Assembly (NCBI GenBank): GCA_963810485.1
Contig: CAWENQ010000006.1
Span: forward strand, 124,001-188,000
Reading direction: 5' to 3'
Length of the DNA stretch: 64,000 bases
From: DATKFM01 sp963810485
GTDB lineage: Bacteria > Pseudomonadota > Alphaproteobacteria > Dongiales > Dongiaceae
Positions 44,552 to 53,476 of the stretch are shown piece by piece. The position numbers and the translations under genes were made by a program. Each line of letters begins with the position of its first letter. The stretch's first letter is position 1. Under the pieces are notes generated by a model, which worked only from the letters and a program-made list of their open reading frames with translations, ran no database searches and was not told the origin of the DNA.

Positions 44552-45208
44552 ATGTCACCAGCCTCCCCGCCTCCGCAACCGAGCCTGAACTGCCCGCTCT
44601 GCCCGCGGCTGGCGGAGTTCCGCGCCGGCAACCGCCAAGGCCATCCGGACTGGTTCAACGCGCCGGTGCCGAGCTTTGGGCCTCTGGACGCCAAGCTCCT
44701 GATCGTCGGCCTGGCGCCGGGCCTCAAAGGAGCCAACCGGACTGGACGGCCCTTCACCGGAGACTTCGCCGGCGATCTGCTCTACCGCACGCTGATCGAA
44801 TTCGGCTTCGCCAGCGGCCGTTACGGCCAGCGGCCGGATGACGGGCTGACCCTGAACGGCTGCCGGATCACCAATGCGGTCCGCTGCGTGCCGCCGGAGA
44901 ACAAGCCGACGCCGGCGGAGATCAAGACCTGCCGTCCGTTCCTGGCCGGCGAAATCGGCGTCGCCGGCGGCGGTCCGAGGGCCATCCTGGCGCTGGGCCG
45001 CATTGCCCATAACTCGACGCTGGCGGCCTTGGGGCAGCGTTTATCCGCCTTCAAGTTCGGCCATGGCGCGCGGCACGACATCGACGGCCGGCCTACCCTG
45101 TTCGATAGCTACCACTGCTCCCGATACAACACGCAGACCGGCGTGCTGACGGAAGAGATGTTCCGGCTGATAATCGGGCAGATCCGGGATTTTCTGGCTC
45201 CCGGTTGA
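44552..45208 (+). CDS. Family 5 uracil-DNA glycosylase (UdgB type), [4Fe-4S]
   Basis: 218 residues. CPLCPRLAEFR gives the first cluster cysteines; VGLAPGLKGANRTGRPFTGDFAGDLLY is motif A of the UDGB class, in which the usual catalytic Asp or Asn is replaced. NAVRCVPPENKPTPAEIKTCRPFL holds the remaining cysteines, and DSYHCSRYNTQTG is the motif B region. It removes uracil and some deaminated purines from DNA. It follows the NYN gene by 49 bp, with no clear functional tie. Confidence 0.9.
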   Translation: MSPASPPPQPSLNCPLCPRLAEFRAGNRQGHPDWFNAPVPSFGPLDAKLLIVGLAPGLKGANRTGRPFTGDFAGDLLYRTLIEFGFASGRYGQRPDDGLTLNGCRITNAVRCVPPENKPTPAEIKTCRPFLAGEIGVAGGGPRAILALGRIAHNSTLAALGQRLSAFKFGHGARHDIDGRPTLFDSYHCSRYNTQTGVLTEEMFRLIIGQIRDFLAPG

Positions 45209-45217
45209 AGCCAACGG

Positions 45218-45979
45218 TCACGCGGCGCGAACGGAAGCTCGGGAAAATTCCCAGGCGGGACGGGCGTCGCCTTGCTTCCGGGTCGTAATCGGCGGGCCAT
45301 CGACAGGTTCGGTGTCGGATTCAACTTCTTTCTTGCGGCCCGTCACGATGTGGAACTCGATAAGTTCGTCGCTGTTCGGTTCGTAGTAGTCGGTCCGTTT
45401 CACCTTCGAAGCCATTTTCAGAAGCCCGTGGTGGACCCCCATCTTGCCCAGGTAGATCATAATGTACGCGTTCAGAGTCTTTATCATGAGGGCATCGGTT
45501 GCTTCGTCCATCTCGATGCTGGGATCCCGGAAGATTTCGTGATAGCCGAGCACGCTGCCCTCTTGGATATCGCGCTTGACGCCGCCGAGAAACGCATAAC
45601 CGCAGGAACTCATGCAGAATCCGGAAACAAGCCCGTCCTTGCCATGACCGCGGAAAATCGTCAGTGCCACGTCTGTATTGAAACCATTCTTCCGGATGAG
45701 TTCACCCAACTGCAGGGCGGGAAGCACCTTGCCGCCGGGGCTGGTGAACACAACCCACAATCCCTTGATCTTGACCGTCTTGGCAAACTGCTCGAAGGCG
45801 TCGGGCGTATCGATCGTGATGGTGCCAATGGCTGAGATCCACTGCAAATCATACTTCCTGCTCTCCGCGAGTTTGAACGTCATCGGATGCTCGTACTGCT
45901 TGGCATTGACTGGCGTCGAATGAAGGACGACGGCAGCAAGCACAAACGAGACAATAAGGAGGAAGTAACGGCGTTGCAT
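45218..45979 (-). CDS. Secreted ClpP/crotonase-fold protein (COG3904-like)
   Basis: 253 residues from MQRRYFLLIVSFVLAAVVLHSTPVNA, a clean signal peptide; a GTG six codons earlier (45997) is possible. The core IKGLWVVFTSPGGKVLPALQLGELIRKNG and SGFCMSSCGYAFLGGVKRDIQ is that of periplasmic ClpP-like proteins, with Ser in MSSC at the nucleophile position and SPGG as the oxyanion loop. YHEIFRDPSIEMDEATDAL would carry the histidine. Whether it is a protease is not known. It lies about 50-70 bp after the alpha-E gene on the same strand and may belong to the Anbu transcription unit. Confidence 0.75.
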   Translation of the reverse strand: MQRRYFLLIVSFVLAAVVLHSTPVNAKQYEHPMTFKLAESRKYDLQWISAIGTITIDTPDAFEQFAKTVKIKGLWVVFTSPGGKVLPALQLGELIRKNGFNTDVALTIFRGHGKDGLVSGFCMSSCGYAFLGGVKRDIQEGSVLGYHEIFRDPSIEMDEATDALMIKTLNAYIMIYLGKMGVHHGLLKMASKVKRTDYYEPNSDELIEFHIVTGRKKEVESDTEPVDGPPITTRKQGDARPAWEFSRASVRAA

Positions 45980-46047
45980 GATTTGGGGGCTGTGCACGTC
46001 GCTGATTTTCTTGACTTGCTTTCTGGCAGCCTAACCTTGGAAATACA

Positions 46048-47022
46048 CTACTGCGCCTGCACCTGCAGTTGCAACTGTTCGCGATTGCCGAAGAAGTCGG
46101 CCGCCAGCGTTTCGTTGATGTCGATGATCTGCCGCTGGATCCAATCGACGAATTCGTGCAACCCGGCGCGCAGCACGCCGGCGGGCGGGCGCTCGTCCAG
46201 GGCGACGCGGATCTCATCCAGCCGTTCCAGCGCCCGGTTGCCGCCGCGCAGGCCGTAGCGCTGACGCAGCTCATGGAGCAGCTGATCGGTCTCAGCGATG
46301 CAGTGGCTGACGGAGCGCGGGAAGGCCCCATCCAGCAGCAGGAAGCCCACCACATCCTCCAGGAAGTACCCGCGCGGATGGACGCGGCGGAACGCATGAT
46401 AGCCCGCCGCCGAGCGCAGGATCGCCGCCGCTTCGCCAGCCTCGATCAAAGCCGTCGGCGAGTCCGCGGGCACGCTGTGGAACTTCACGTCCAGAAGCCG
46501 GGTCGCCTGGTCCGCCCGCTCGACATAGCGGCCGAGTTGATAGAAGTACCAGCCCTGGTCGCGGAAGAAGGTGCCCTCGGTGATGCCGGTGTGGGTCTGG
46601 CAATGCTCCTTGATCGTCGCCAGCAGCCGCGGCCGTTCCGACGGCGCGAGATCCGCCGGTGTCAGCCGCCGCAGCCAGTTATAGGCGACGTTCAGATGGC
46701 TCCACATTTCCGTGCTGATGAACGGACGCAGGGTTCGCGCGTTCTCCCGGGCTGAAGTCAGCGCATGGAGGATCGACGTCTCGTTCTCGGCATCGAGCAC
46801 GTAGAACATGACGATGGCGTCGTCGCTAACTGTTTGGCCGGTGCTCCGGAAATGGTCGAGATCGCTGTTGATCTCCAGGATTGCCGCCCAGTCCTTGGCG
46901 CTGCCCTGGCGGCGCGCCGAGCTCTGCGTGACGTCGAGAATGCGGGCGAGATTCTCCGCCCGCTCGACATAGCGGGCCATCCAGTAGATGCACTCGGCAT
47001 AGCGCGACAGCAGGCTAGGCAA
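46048..47022 (-). CDS. Alpha-E domain protein (DUF403)
   Basis: 324 residues, all helical. The signature start LLSRYAECIYWMARYVERAENLARILDV and the later EGTFFRDQGWYFYQLGRYVERADQATRLLD are the conserved alpha-E repeats; AAAILRSAAGYHAFRRVHP and VVGFLLLDGAFPRSV follow. Family members occur with circularly permuted ATP-grasp enzymes, transglutaminases and Anbu, and are predicted to act in synthesis of a peptide or peptide tag. The exact role is unproven. The start overlaps the ATP-grasp gene by 8 bp, which implies coupled translation. Confidence 0.9.
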   Translation of the reverse strand: MPSLLSRYAECIYWMARYVERAENLARILDVTQSSARRQGSAKDWAAILEINSDLDHFRSTGQTVSDDAIVMFYVLDAENETSILHALTSARENARTLRPFISTEMWSHLNVAYNWLRRLTPADLAPSERPRLLATIKEHCQTHTGITEGTFFRDQGWYFYQLGRYVERADQATRLLDVKFHSVPADSPTALIEAGEAAAILRSAAGYHAFRRVHPRGYFLEDVVGFLLLDGAFPRSVSHCIAETDQLLHELRQRYGLRGGNRALERLDEIRVALDERPPAGVLRAGLHEFVDWIQRQIIDINETLAADFFGNREQLQLQVQAQ

Positions 47023-48460
47023 GGACCCACGTGTCTTTCGACCCGCCTCCCTGGGATGAGTTGACGATCAGCGAGCCCTGACGGAGCGCGACCCGCGACA
47101 ACCCGCCGGGCAGGACCCAGGTGCTGCGGCCCGTCACCGCAAACGGCCGGAGATCCACATGCCGCGGCCTGACCCCGTCTTCGACCAGCGTCGGACAGAC
47201 CGAGAGGCTGACCATCGGCTGGCTGATGTAATTGGCGGGGTCGGCCCGCAGCCGGACGCGAATCTCCTCGAGGTCCGCCGCCGATGCGCGCGGCCCGACG
47301 ACGATGCCATAACCACCGGACTCGCCGACCGGCTTCACGACGAGGTCTTTCAAATTATCGAGCGTGAACCGCAAACCATCGGCCTCGCCGCAGAGATGGG
47401 TCTCCACATTCGGCAGGATGGCATCTTCCTTGAGATAGTAGCGGATCAGCCGCGGCAGATAGGCATAGACCGCCTTGTCGTCGGAGACGCCGGTGCCCAC
47501 CGCATTGGCCAGCGTGACATTGCCCTTGAGATAGGCGGCCATCACCCCGGGCACGCCGAGCATGCTGTCGGGCCGGAACGTCAGGGGATCGATGAAGTCA
47601 TCATTGATGCGCCGGTAGATGACATGTAGCGGCGCCAGGCCGGCGGTGGTTTTCATGAACACGCGGTCGTTCTCGACCACGAGGTCGCGGCCCTCCACCA
47701 GCGGCACACCCATCTCGCGCGCCAGGAACACGTGCTCGAAATAGGCGGAGTTGTAGACGCCAGGCGACAGCAACGCGACTTGCGGCGCGTCGATGGCGGA
47801 TGGCGCGATCTCCGTCATCGCCTGCCCCAGGCGCAGGCCGTAATCCTCCACGGGCTGAATGAATACGTCGATGAGATCGGGGAACGCCCGCTGCATGATG
47901 CGGCGGTTCTCCACCACATAGGAGACGCCCGAGGGCGTGCGGCCGTTGTCCTCCAGCACCATGAACCGGCCGGAATCGTCGCGCACGATGTCGACGCCGC
48001 AGATATGGACATAGGTGCCGCAGGGCACGTCGAAGCCGACCATCTCCGGCCGATAGTTGGCGTTGCCGAGGACCAGCTCCTTGGGAACGATGCCGTCCTT
48101 CAGCACATGCTGCCGGTGATAGACGTCGTGCAGGAACAGGTTCAGCGCCGTCACCCGTTGCACAACGCCGGCCTCGATATGCCGCCATTCCTCCGCCGAC
48201 AACACGCGGGGAATCACATCGAAAGGCAGGATGCGATCGATGACGTCCTTGTCGGAATAGACCGTGAAGGTCACGCCGAGATTGTAGAGCTCGTTTTCGG
48301 CATTGCGGGCGCGGCGGCGGAGTTCATCGATGGGAATCCGGCCCAGGCGCTCGCGCAATGGCAGGGTATGCAGCGCCGGGGCGTCTGGCCGCCCAAACAC
48401 CTCGCAGTAATAGCCTCCGGCGTCATAGCCGGACAGCCAATCGGGCGCTTCCCCATTCAT
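47015..48460 (-). CDS. Circularly permuted type 2 ATP-grasp protein
   Basis: 481 residues. Signatures are YNLGVTFTVYSDKD, LPFDVIPRVLSAEEWRHIEAGVVQRV, VHICGVDIVRDDSGRFMVLEDNGRTPSGVSYV, PGVYNSAYFEHVFLAREMG, DDFIDPLTFRPDSMLGVPG and VVKPVGESGGYGIVVGP. These define the DUF404/DUF407 family. ATP-grasp enzymes join a carboxylate to an amine through an acyl phosphate. Here the partner is taken to be a peptide or amino acid in the Anbu/alpha-E system (prediction from published genome-context work). It ends SSQGGGSKDTWVLA, overlapping the alpha-E start. Confidence 0.92.
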   Translation of the reverse strand: MNGEAPDWLSGYDAGGYYCEVFGRPDAPALHTLPLRERLGRIPIDELRRRARNAENELYNLGVTFTVYSDKDVIDRILPFDVIPRVLSAEEWRHIEAGVVQRVTALNLFLHDVYHRQHVLKDGIVPKELVLGNANYRPEMVGFDVPCGTYVHICGVDIVRDDSGRFMVLEDNGRTPSGVSYVVENRRIMQRAFPDLIDVFIQPVEDYGLRLGQAMTEIAPSAIDAPQVALLSPGVYNSAYFEHVFLAREMGVPLVEGRDLVVENDRVFMKTTAGLAPLHVIYRRINDDFIDPLTFRPDSMLGVPGVMAAYLKGNVTLANAVGTGVSDDKAVYAYLPRLIRYYLKEDAILPNVETHLCGEADGLRFTLDNLKDLVVKPVGESGGYGIVVGPRASAADLEEIRVRLRADPANYISQPMVSLSVCPTLVEDGVRPRHVDLRPFAVTGRSTWVLPGGLSRVALRQGSLIVNSSQGGGSKDTWVLA

Positions 48461-48539
48461 ATCGCGATCAGCCTACGGGAAGGGCGCGCGGGCGGGCAAC
48501 GGAAATGCCGCGCTGCCCAAAGCTTTGGCACTCTGCCCG

Positions 48540-49259
48540 CTAGGGCAGCAGGCCATCCAGCCAGGCGCCATCGGGCATGGTGCTGGCAAGTTCAGTCAGA
48601 TGTTCGTTCCACCACTCGCCCTGCTCGCGCAGATCGACATCGTCGAACTGCCGCTCCCGCCAGCGGCGGTCCTGGAGATGGTAGGTCACGAGATCGAGCG
48701 GAAAGCCCACATCCGACGAGGACAGGCGCGTGGAATCGAACGACAGGTAGGCGAGCTTGAGCGCAGTCCGCAGCGGCGTGTTGAAGCGCAGCGCACGATC
48801 CAGGATCGGCTTCCCATAGGCCATGACGCCGATGGAGAGATAGGGCGTGCGCTCATCGACCTGGATCCAGTTGCACTCGGGATAGACCAGGAACATCGTC
48901 GGCTCCCGGTCGTTGGTGAGCTGGCCGCCGATGATGGCGTGCAGATTGAACAGGAGGTTGGAGCGCTCCACCGCGTCCTTGTCCTCATCGATCACCTGGC
49001 GCAGGCATTTGGTGTAACCCTGCACCGCATCGAGCATCGTCGGGTAGGAAGCGCCCATCGCGTTATAGTCGCGCTCCAGATAGGCCACCGCCTTGTCGCG
49101 CAGCGAGCGCATGCCTGACGTCATGACGAAGAACTGCGACCCGTTGGGGCCGTGCAGCGTCACCTTGCGGGCGCTGGTGAGTTCCGAGCCGCTGGTGATG
49201 CGGCCATCGGCCAAGCCGATCAGGCCTTCGCGCACCTTGATACCGAGACAATAGGTCAA
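48540..49259 (-). CDS. Anbu (ancestral proteasome-type beta subunit) protease
   Basis: 239 residues. The start MTYCLGIKVREGLIGLADGRITSG places Thr2 as the N-terminal nucleophile after Met removal, with the proteasome-like lysine expected in ARKVTLHG. FFVMTSGMRSLRDKAV and the later NLLFNLHAIIGGQL and MFLVYPECNWIQV fit Anbu rather than HslV. Anbu forms open-ring helical assemblies; proteolysis has been hard to show. It is the first gene of the leftward Anbu, ATP-grasp, alpha-E series (80-bp gap to ATP-grasp). The usual transglutaminase-like partner is not in the window. Confidence 0.9.
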   Translation of the reverse strand: MTYCLGIKVREGLIGLADGRITSGSELTSARKVTLHGPNGSQFFVMTSGMRSLRDKAVAYLERDYNAMGASYPTMLDAVQGYTKCLRQVIDEDKDAVERSNLLFNLHAIIGGQLTNDREPTMFLVYPECNWIQVDERTPYLSIGVMAYGKPILDRALRFNTPLRTALKLAYLSFDSTRLSSSDVGFPLDLVTYHLQDRRWRERQFDDVDLREQGEWWNEHLTELASTMPDGAWLDGLLP

Positions 49260-49316
49260 ATCATGCTCCCCGCCGGTCCGTCATACAGCGATTCGAAGAT
49301 GATACAACGGCGCGCG

Positions 49317-49805
49317 CTACTGGGGTAATTCGAACTCTTTGGCGAAGAAGCGGCTGAGCGGATCGGGCCGATAGGGCGGAAAGGCCGGAACTTCGCGAAA
49401 TCCACTGGCGACATAGAGGCCGATTGCCTCGGGCTGATGGATGCCGGTCTCCAGGCGCAGGATTCGCACGGACTCGCGCTGCGCTTTTTCTTCGATCGCG
49501 CTCATCAGTGACTTGCCGATGCCAAATCCGCGCGAGGCAGGATCGACATACATACGCTTCACTTCCGCCGTGCCATCGGTTTCCAGCTTCAACGCGCCGC
49601 AGCCGCGGGCTGTACCGCTCTGCCGTGCGACAAAAAAACGGATATCAGGCCGCAGGAGCGCCTCGACACCCAGAAGGTGATTGCTCTCCGCCGGATACAG
49701 CGACGACATATGGGCATCGAGCTGCTCCAGGAGGTTGCGCACGTCGGCCTGATCGGGCGACTCAATGCGCACCACGACGGCGCTGCTGCCGGTCTGGACG
49801 GACAC
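49317..49805 (-). CDS. GNAT family N-acetyltransferase
   Basis: 162 residues. Motif A is VDPASRGFGIGKSLMSAIEEKA for acetyl-CoA binding; LRLETGIHQPEAIGLYVASGF is motif B. The N-terminal ANLLEQLDAHMSSLYP-like opening (RNLLEQLDAHMSSLYPAESN) is common in small-molecule acetyltransferases. The substrate is unknown. It lies between smpB (4-bp gap) and Anbu (57-bp gap), all on the same strand, so it may be co-transcribed with either. Confidence 0.87.
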   Translation of the reverse strand: MSVQTGSSAVVVRIESPDQADVRNLLEQLDAHMSSLYPAESNHLLGVEALLRPDIRFFVARQSGTARGCGALKLETDGTAEVKRMYVDPASRGFGIGKSLMSAIEEKAQRESVRILRLETGIHQPEAIGLYVASGFREVPAFPPYRPDPLSRFFAKEFELPQ

Positions 49806-49809
49806 TTGT

Positions 49810-50280
49810 CTAGCCTTTGGCGCGCAACAGCCGCGCCTTGTCGCGCTTCCAGTCCCGCGCCTTCTGGGTTTCGCGCTTGTCGACCTTGCGCTTGCCCTTG
49901 GCCAGGCCGAGCGCCAGCTTGGCGATGCCCCGCGGATTGAAATAGATCGACAGCGGCACCAGCGTGATGCCCTGGCGCTGCACCGCGCCCATCAGCCGAT
50001 CCCGCTCGCGCCGCCGCACCAGCAGCTTGCGCGGCCGCCGCGGCGCATGGTTGAAGCGCGTCGCCGCTTCATATTCGGGGATGTGGGCGTTCAGCAGATA
50101 GAGGTCGCCATCCTTCGGCCCGGCAAACGCCTCCTGGATGCTGGCGCCGCCTTTGCGCAACGCCTTCACCTCGGTGCCCGTCAGCACGAGCCCGCATTCC
50201 AGGGTTTCTTCGATGAAGTAGTCGTGCCGCGCCTTGCGGTTCTGGGCCGCGTATTTCGGCTCGGCTTCCTTGACTGTCAT
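49810..50280 (-). CDS. smpB: SsrA-binding protein
   Basis: 156 residues. AAQNRKARHDYFIEETLECGLVLTGTEVKALR and AFAGPKDGDLYLLNAHIPEYE are the OB-barrel signatures. The tail (LGLAKGKRKVDKRETQKARDWKRDKARLL) is the basic helix that enters the decoding site. SmpB escorts tmRNA to stalled ribosomes. The tmRNA gene is not visible in this window. dapA lies upstream on the same strand with a 79-bp gap, an arrangement common in alphaproteobacteria. Confidence 0.96.
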   Translation of the reverse strand: MTVKEAEPKYAAQNRKARHDYFIEETLECGLVLTGTEVKALRKGGASIQEAFAGPKDGDLYLLNAHIPEYEAATRFNHAPRRPRKLLVRRRERDRLMGAVQRQGITLVPLSIYFNPRGIAKLALGLAKGKRKVDKRETQKARDWKRDKARLLRAKG

Positions 50281-50359
50281 GATCGATCCGCAGCGGCTGG
50301 AAACGTCCGGGCGCCGGCAGGCCGGAAATCCGGCGCCGACGCCCGGGTCGCCAACTCCT

Positions 50360-51235
50360 CTAGTTCAGCAGCCCGGCATGCACCATGGCCGCTTTCACCC
50401 GCTCCTTCGACGCCGCTGCGATCTCGCAGAGCGGCAGCCGCGCCGCCGCGGAGGCCCGGCCCAGGAGTTCGGCGCCATACTTCACCGGCCCGGGGCTGGT
50501 CTCGACGAACAGCGCCTTGTGCAGGGGCGTCAGCCGCTCATTGATGGTCATGACGGTGTCGAGATCGCGCTTCGCCCATGCGTCGTGCAATTCGGCGCAA
50601 AGCCGCGGCGCCACATTAGAGGTCACGGAGATGCAGCCATGGCCGCCCTGGGACAGGAACGGCACGACAGTCGCATCCTCGCCGGAGAGCTGGCAGAAGT
50701 CCGGACCGGCCGCGAGCCGCAGCAGCATCGGCCGTGTCAGATCCGCCGTCGCGTCCTTGACGCCGACAATGCGCGGCAGCTTGGCCAGCCGCGCCATGGT
50801 CTCGACCGTCATATCCACGGACGTGCGGCCCGGCACGTTGTAGATGACGATCGGGATATCCACGGCGTCATGGATCGCCTTGTAATGCTGGTACTGCCCC
50901 TCCTGCGTCGGCTTGTTGTAGTAGGGCAACACGACCAGGGCGGCGGAAGCACCCGCCTTCTTGGCATAGGCCGTCAGCTCGATCGCCTCCGCGGTCGAGT
51001 TAGAGCCGGTGCCGGCGATGACCGGCACCCGGCCGTCCGCCGCCTCGACGCAGAGGTCGATCACGCGTTTGTGCTCGGCGAAGTCCAGGGTGGGAGATTC
51101 ACCCGTGGTGCCTACGGGCACCAGGGCGTCCGTGCCTTCATCGATCTGCCAGCGGCAGAAGTCCTGAAAGCCTTTCTCATCGACGGCGCCGTTCTTGAAC
51201 GGGGTGATCAGTGCCGTCATCGATCCCTTGAACAT
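50360..51235 (-). CDS. dapA: 4-hydroxy-tetrahydrodipicolinate synthase
   Basis: 291 residues from MFKGSMTALITPFKNGAVDE. The aldolase barrel shows GTTGESPTL, VIAGTGSNSTAEAIELTAYAKK, Tyr132 in IVIYNVPGRTSVD and Schiff-base Lys160 in RIVGVKDAT. It condenses pyruvate with aspartate semialdehyde at the first step to diaminopimelate and lysine. The longer ORF start upstream has no coding character. Upstream, 225 bp separate it from the divergent lytic transglycosylase, so both peptidoglycan-related genes share a control region. Confidence 0.94.
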   Translation of the reverse strand: MFKGSMTALITPFKNGAVDEKGFQDFCRWQIDEGTDALVPVGTTGESPTLDFAEHKRVIDLCVEAADGRVPVIAGTGSNSTAEAIELTAYAKKAGASAALVVLPYYNKPTQEGQYQHYKAIHDAVDIPIVIYNVPGRTSVDMTVETMARLAKLPRIVGVKDATADLTRPMLLRLAAGPDFCQLSGEDATVVPFLSQGGHGCISVTSNVAPRLCAELHDAWAKRDLDTVMTINERLTPLHKALFVETSPGPVKYGAELLGRASAAARLPLCEIAAASKERVKAAMVHAGLLN

Positions 51236-51460
51236 CTTCAGCTCCCTGCCGCCGGGTCTAGCCTTTGGGCGGCGAATCAAACTAATAATACAGTCCGCTG
51301 GCGGCATTAAGGCATTGACGCGCCGCCAAGTCTTGCAGTTCTTTCAGGACCTTGCCCGCGAGGCCCGCGCCGGTCAAAAGGTTGTTAACCATAGCCGTGG
51401 CAAAATTGCGATAGGCTGATGGCATCACCGCCACGAACTGCGTGTCAGGAGTTATACGAA

Positions 51461-53437
51461 ATGGGAGGCATGGTGGACAGGCTCCGCTTCCTTCTGCTGG
51501 CTATTATTTGCTCTGTTGTCTGCGCGTTACCCGCAGGGGCGGCGTCCACCGACAAACTGACGGCCGGTCAGATTGCGACCTATCAGGCGGCGTTCACCGC
51601 CATCGAAGCCGACAAATGGGCCGAGGCGCGGCGCCTGGGACAGCAGGGCGGCAACCCGCTCCTGACCGATGTGGTGACCTGGTACGCCCTCGCCGGCAAC
51701 GCTCAGCCGGCGTCATTCTCCGATTATGCGCGGCTGTTGCAGGCCCATCCGGACTGGCCGCGCCGCGGCGCTCTGGAGGCCGGCGCCGAGCGCACCATGA
51801 CCGGGATGTCGGCGGACCAGATCGTCGCCTGGTTCGGCGGCCGCGAGCCGCGCACCCTGGAGGGGGCATTCCGGCTGGCGAGCGCTCTGATCACCACCGG
51901 CCAGAAGGCCCAGGCGCAAGCCGTGGTGAAGAAAGGCTGGGCCAATGTCGATGCCCTGTCCATCCAGGGCGAGGCCACCTTCGTCATGGCCTTCAATGAC
52001 ATGCTGACGCCGGAAGATCACTGGGCCCGGGTCGACCGGCTGCTGTGGAACGACAGCTCGTCCGCCGCCAATCGCATCGTGCCCCGGCTCTCCGCGGGCC
52101 ACCGTCAGGTGGCGGAAGCGCGCATGGCCTTGCGCAGCAAAGCGAAGGATATCACCGCGAAGGTCGAAGCTGTGCCGGCCGAGCTGGCGCACGACCCCGG
52201 CCTGATCTATGAGCGGGCCCGCTACCGGCGCAGTCAGGACGACCTGGCCGGCATGGCGGCACTGTTCGACAAGCCGCTGACCAGCGTGCCGCGCCCTGAT
52301 CTGCTGTGGCGCGAGCTGGAAAGCGCGGCGCGCCATGCCCTGGAAACCAAGCAGTACAAGATCGCTTACAACCTGGCCAAACAGCATGGCGCCAATAGCG
52401 GCACGACCTTCGCCGAAGGCGAATGGCTGGCCGGCTGGATCGCGCTCCGCTTCGTCAAGGACGCCAACGCCGCCTACGGGCACTTCGCCAGAATGTTTGA
52501 CGGCGTCAGTTCGCCGCTCAGCAAGGGCCGCGCCGCCTATTGGGCCGGCCGCGCGGCGACGGCTCTGAACAACAAGGCTGAAGCCGACCGCTGGTATTGG
52601 CAGGCCTCCCTCTACCCCACCACCTATTATGGCCAGCTCGGCGCCGGCGAGATCGGCGTCAACCCGCCCCTGCCGATGCCGGAAATGCCCAAGCCGACCC
52701 CGCAGGAACAGGCGGCCTTTGCCAAGCAGGACATGGTGCGGGTCGTGCAATTGCTCGGTCAGATCGGCGCAACCGATCAAGCCAAGACCTTCCTGACGGC
52801 GCTCATCGAGAAGGCCGGCACGCGCGGCGAACAGCGGCTCGGAGTCGATCTCGCGGCATCGCTGGGACGGCCGGACCTGACCCTGGCCGCGGCCAAGGTC
52901 GCCCGGCAAAAGGGCACCGAAATGGTCGAGTACCTCTTCCCCGTGAAGAAGCTGGTCAATCCCGGCGCGCCGGAAACGGCGTTGGTGCTGGGCGTCATCC
53001 GCCAGGAGAGCGCCTTCGATCCGGAGGCTATCAGTTCCGCCGGCGCGCGCGGCCTGATGCAGTTGATGCCGGCCACGGCCAAGTACGTGGCGAAGAAGCT
53101 CGGGCTCCCATACACGAGGGACAAGCTGACCAGCGACACCACCTTCAACATCTCCCTCGGGCGCGCATATCTCTCCGAGCTGCTCAGCGATCACGGCGGC
53201 TCCTACGTGCTGGCGATTGCCGCCTACAACGCCGGCCCGCGCCGCGTGTCCGAATGGACCGCGCGCTTCCGCGACCCCCGGCGGCAGGACGTGGATGTGA
53301 TCGACTGGGTGGAACTGATCCCGATCTCCGAGACCCGCAATTATGTCCAGCGCGTCCTGGAGAATACCCAGGTCTATCGCCACCGTCTCGGCGACACCGA
53401 AGTGGCGATGAGTCTGGCGCAGGACCTGCAGCGCTAA
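51461..53437 (+). CDS. Soluble lytic murein transglycosylase (Slt70 type)
   Basis: The ATG at 51461 follows AGGAG by 8 nt; 658 residues. A signal peptide (LLLAIICSVVCALPAGAA) precedes a long superhelical region of TPR-like helices (WYALAGNAQPASFSDYARLLQAHPDW and repeats to about residue 490). The catalytic SLT domain has Glu516 in VIRQESAFDPEAISSAGARGLMQLMPATA and IAAYNAGPRRVSEW. It cleaves glycan strands to anhydromuropeptides in the periplasm. The layout is that of E. coli Slt70. It diverges from dapA. Confidence 0.93.
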   Translation: MGGMVDRLRFLLLAIICSVVCALPAGAASTDKLTAGQIATYQAAFTAIEADKWAEARRLGQQGGNPLLTDVVTWYALAGNAQPASFSDYARLLQAHPDWPRRGALEAGAERTMTGMSADQIVAWFGGREPRTLEGAFRLASALITTGQKAQAQAVVKKGWANVDALSIQGEATFVMAFNDMLTPEDHWARVDRLLWNDSSSAANRIVPRLSAGHRQVAEARMALRSKAKDITAKVEAVPAELAHDPGLIYERARYRRSQDDLAGMAALFDKPLTSVPRPDLLWRELESAARHALETKQYKIAYNLAKQHGANSGTTFAEGEWLAGWIALRFVKDANAAYGHFARMFDGVSSPLSKGRAAYWAGRAATALNNKAEADRWYWQASLYPTTYYGQLGAGEIGVNPPLPMPEMPKPTPQEQAAFAKQDMVRVVQLLGQIGATDQAKTFLTALIEKAGTRGEQRLGVDLAASLGRPDLTLAAAKVARQKGTEMVEYLFPVKKLVNPGAPETALVLGVIRQESAFDPEAISSAGARGLMQLMPATAKYVAKKLGLPYTRDKLTSDTTFNISLGRAYLSELLSDHGGSYVLAIAAYNAGPRRVSEWTARFRDPRRQDVDVIDWVELIPISETRNYVQRVLENTQVYRHRLGDTEVAMSLAQDLQR

Positions 53438-53476
53438 GCGGCAACGATCGAGCAGAACAGCAAGAGAGACGCCCGC

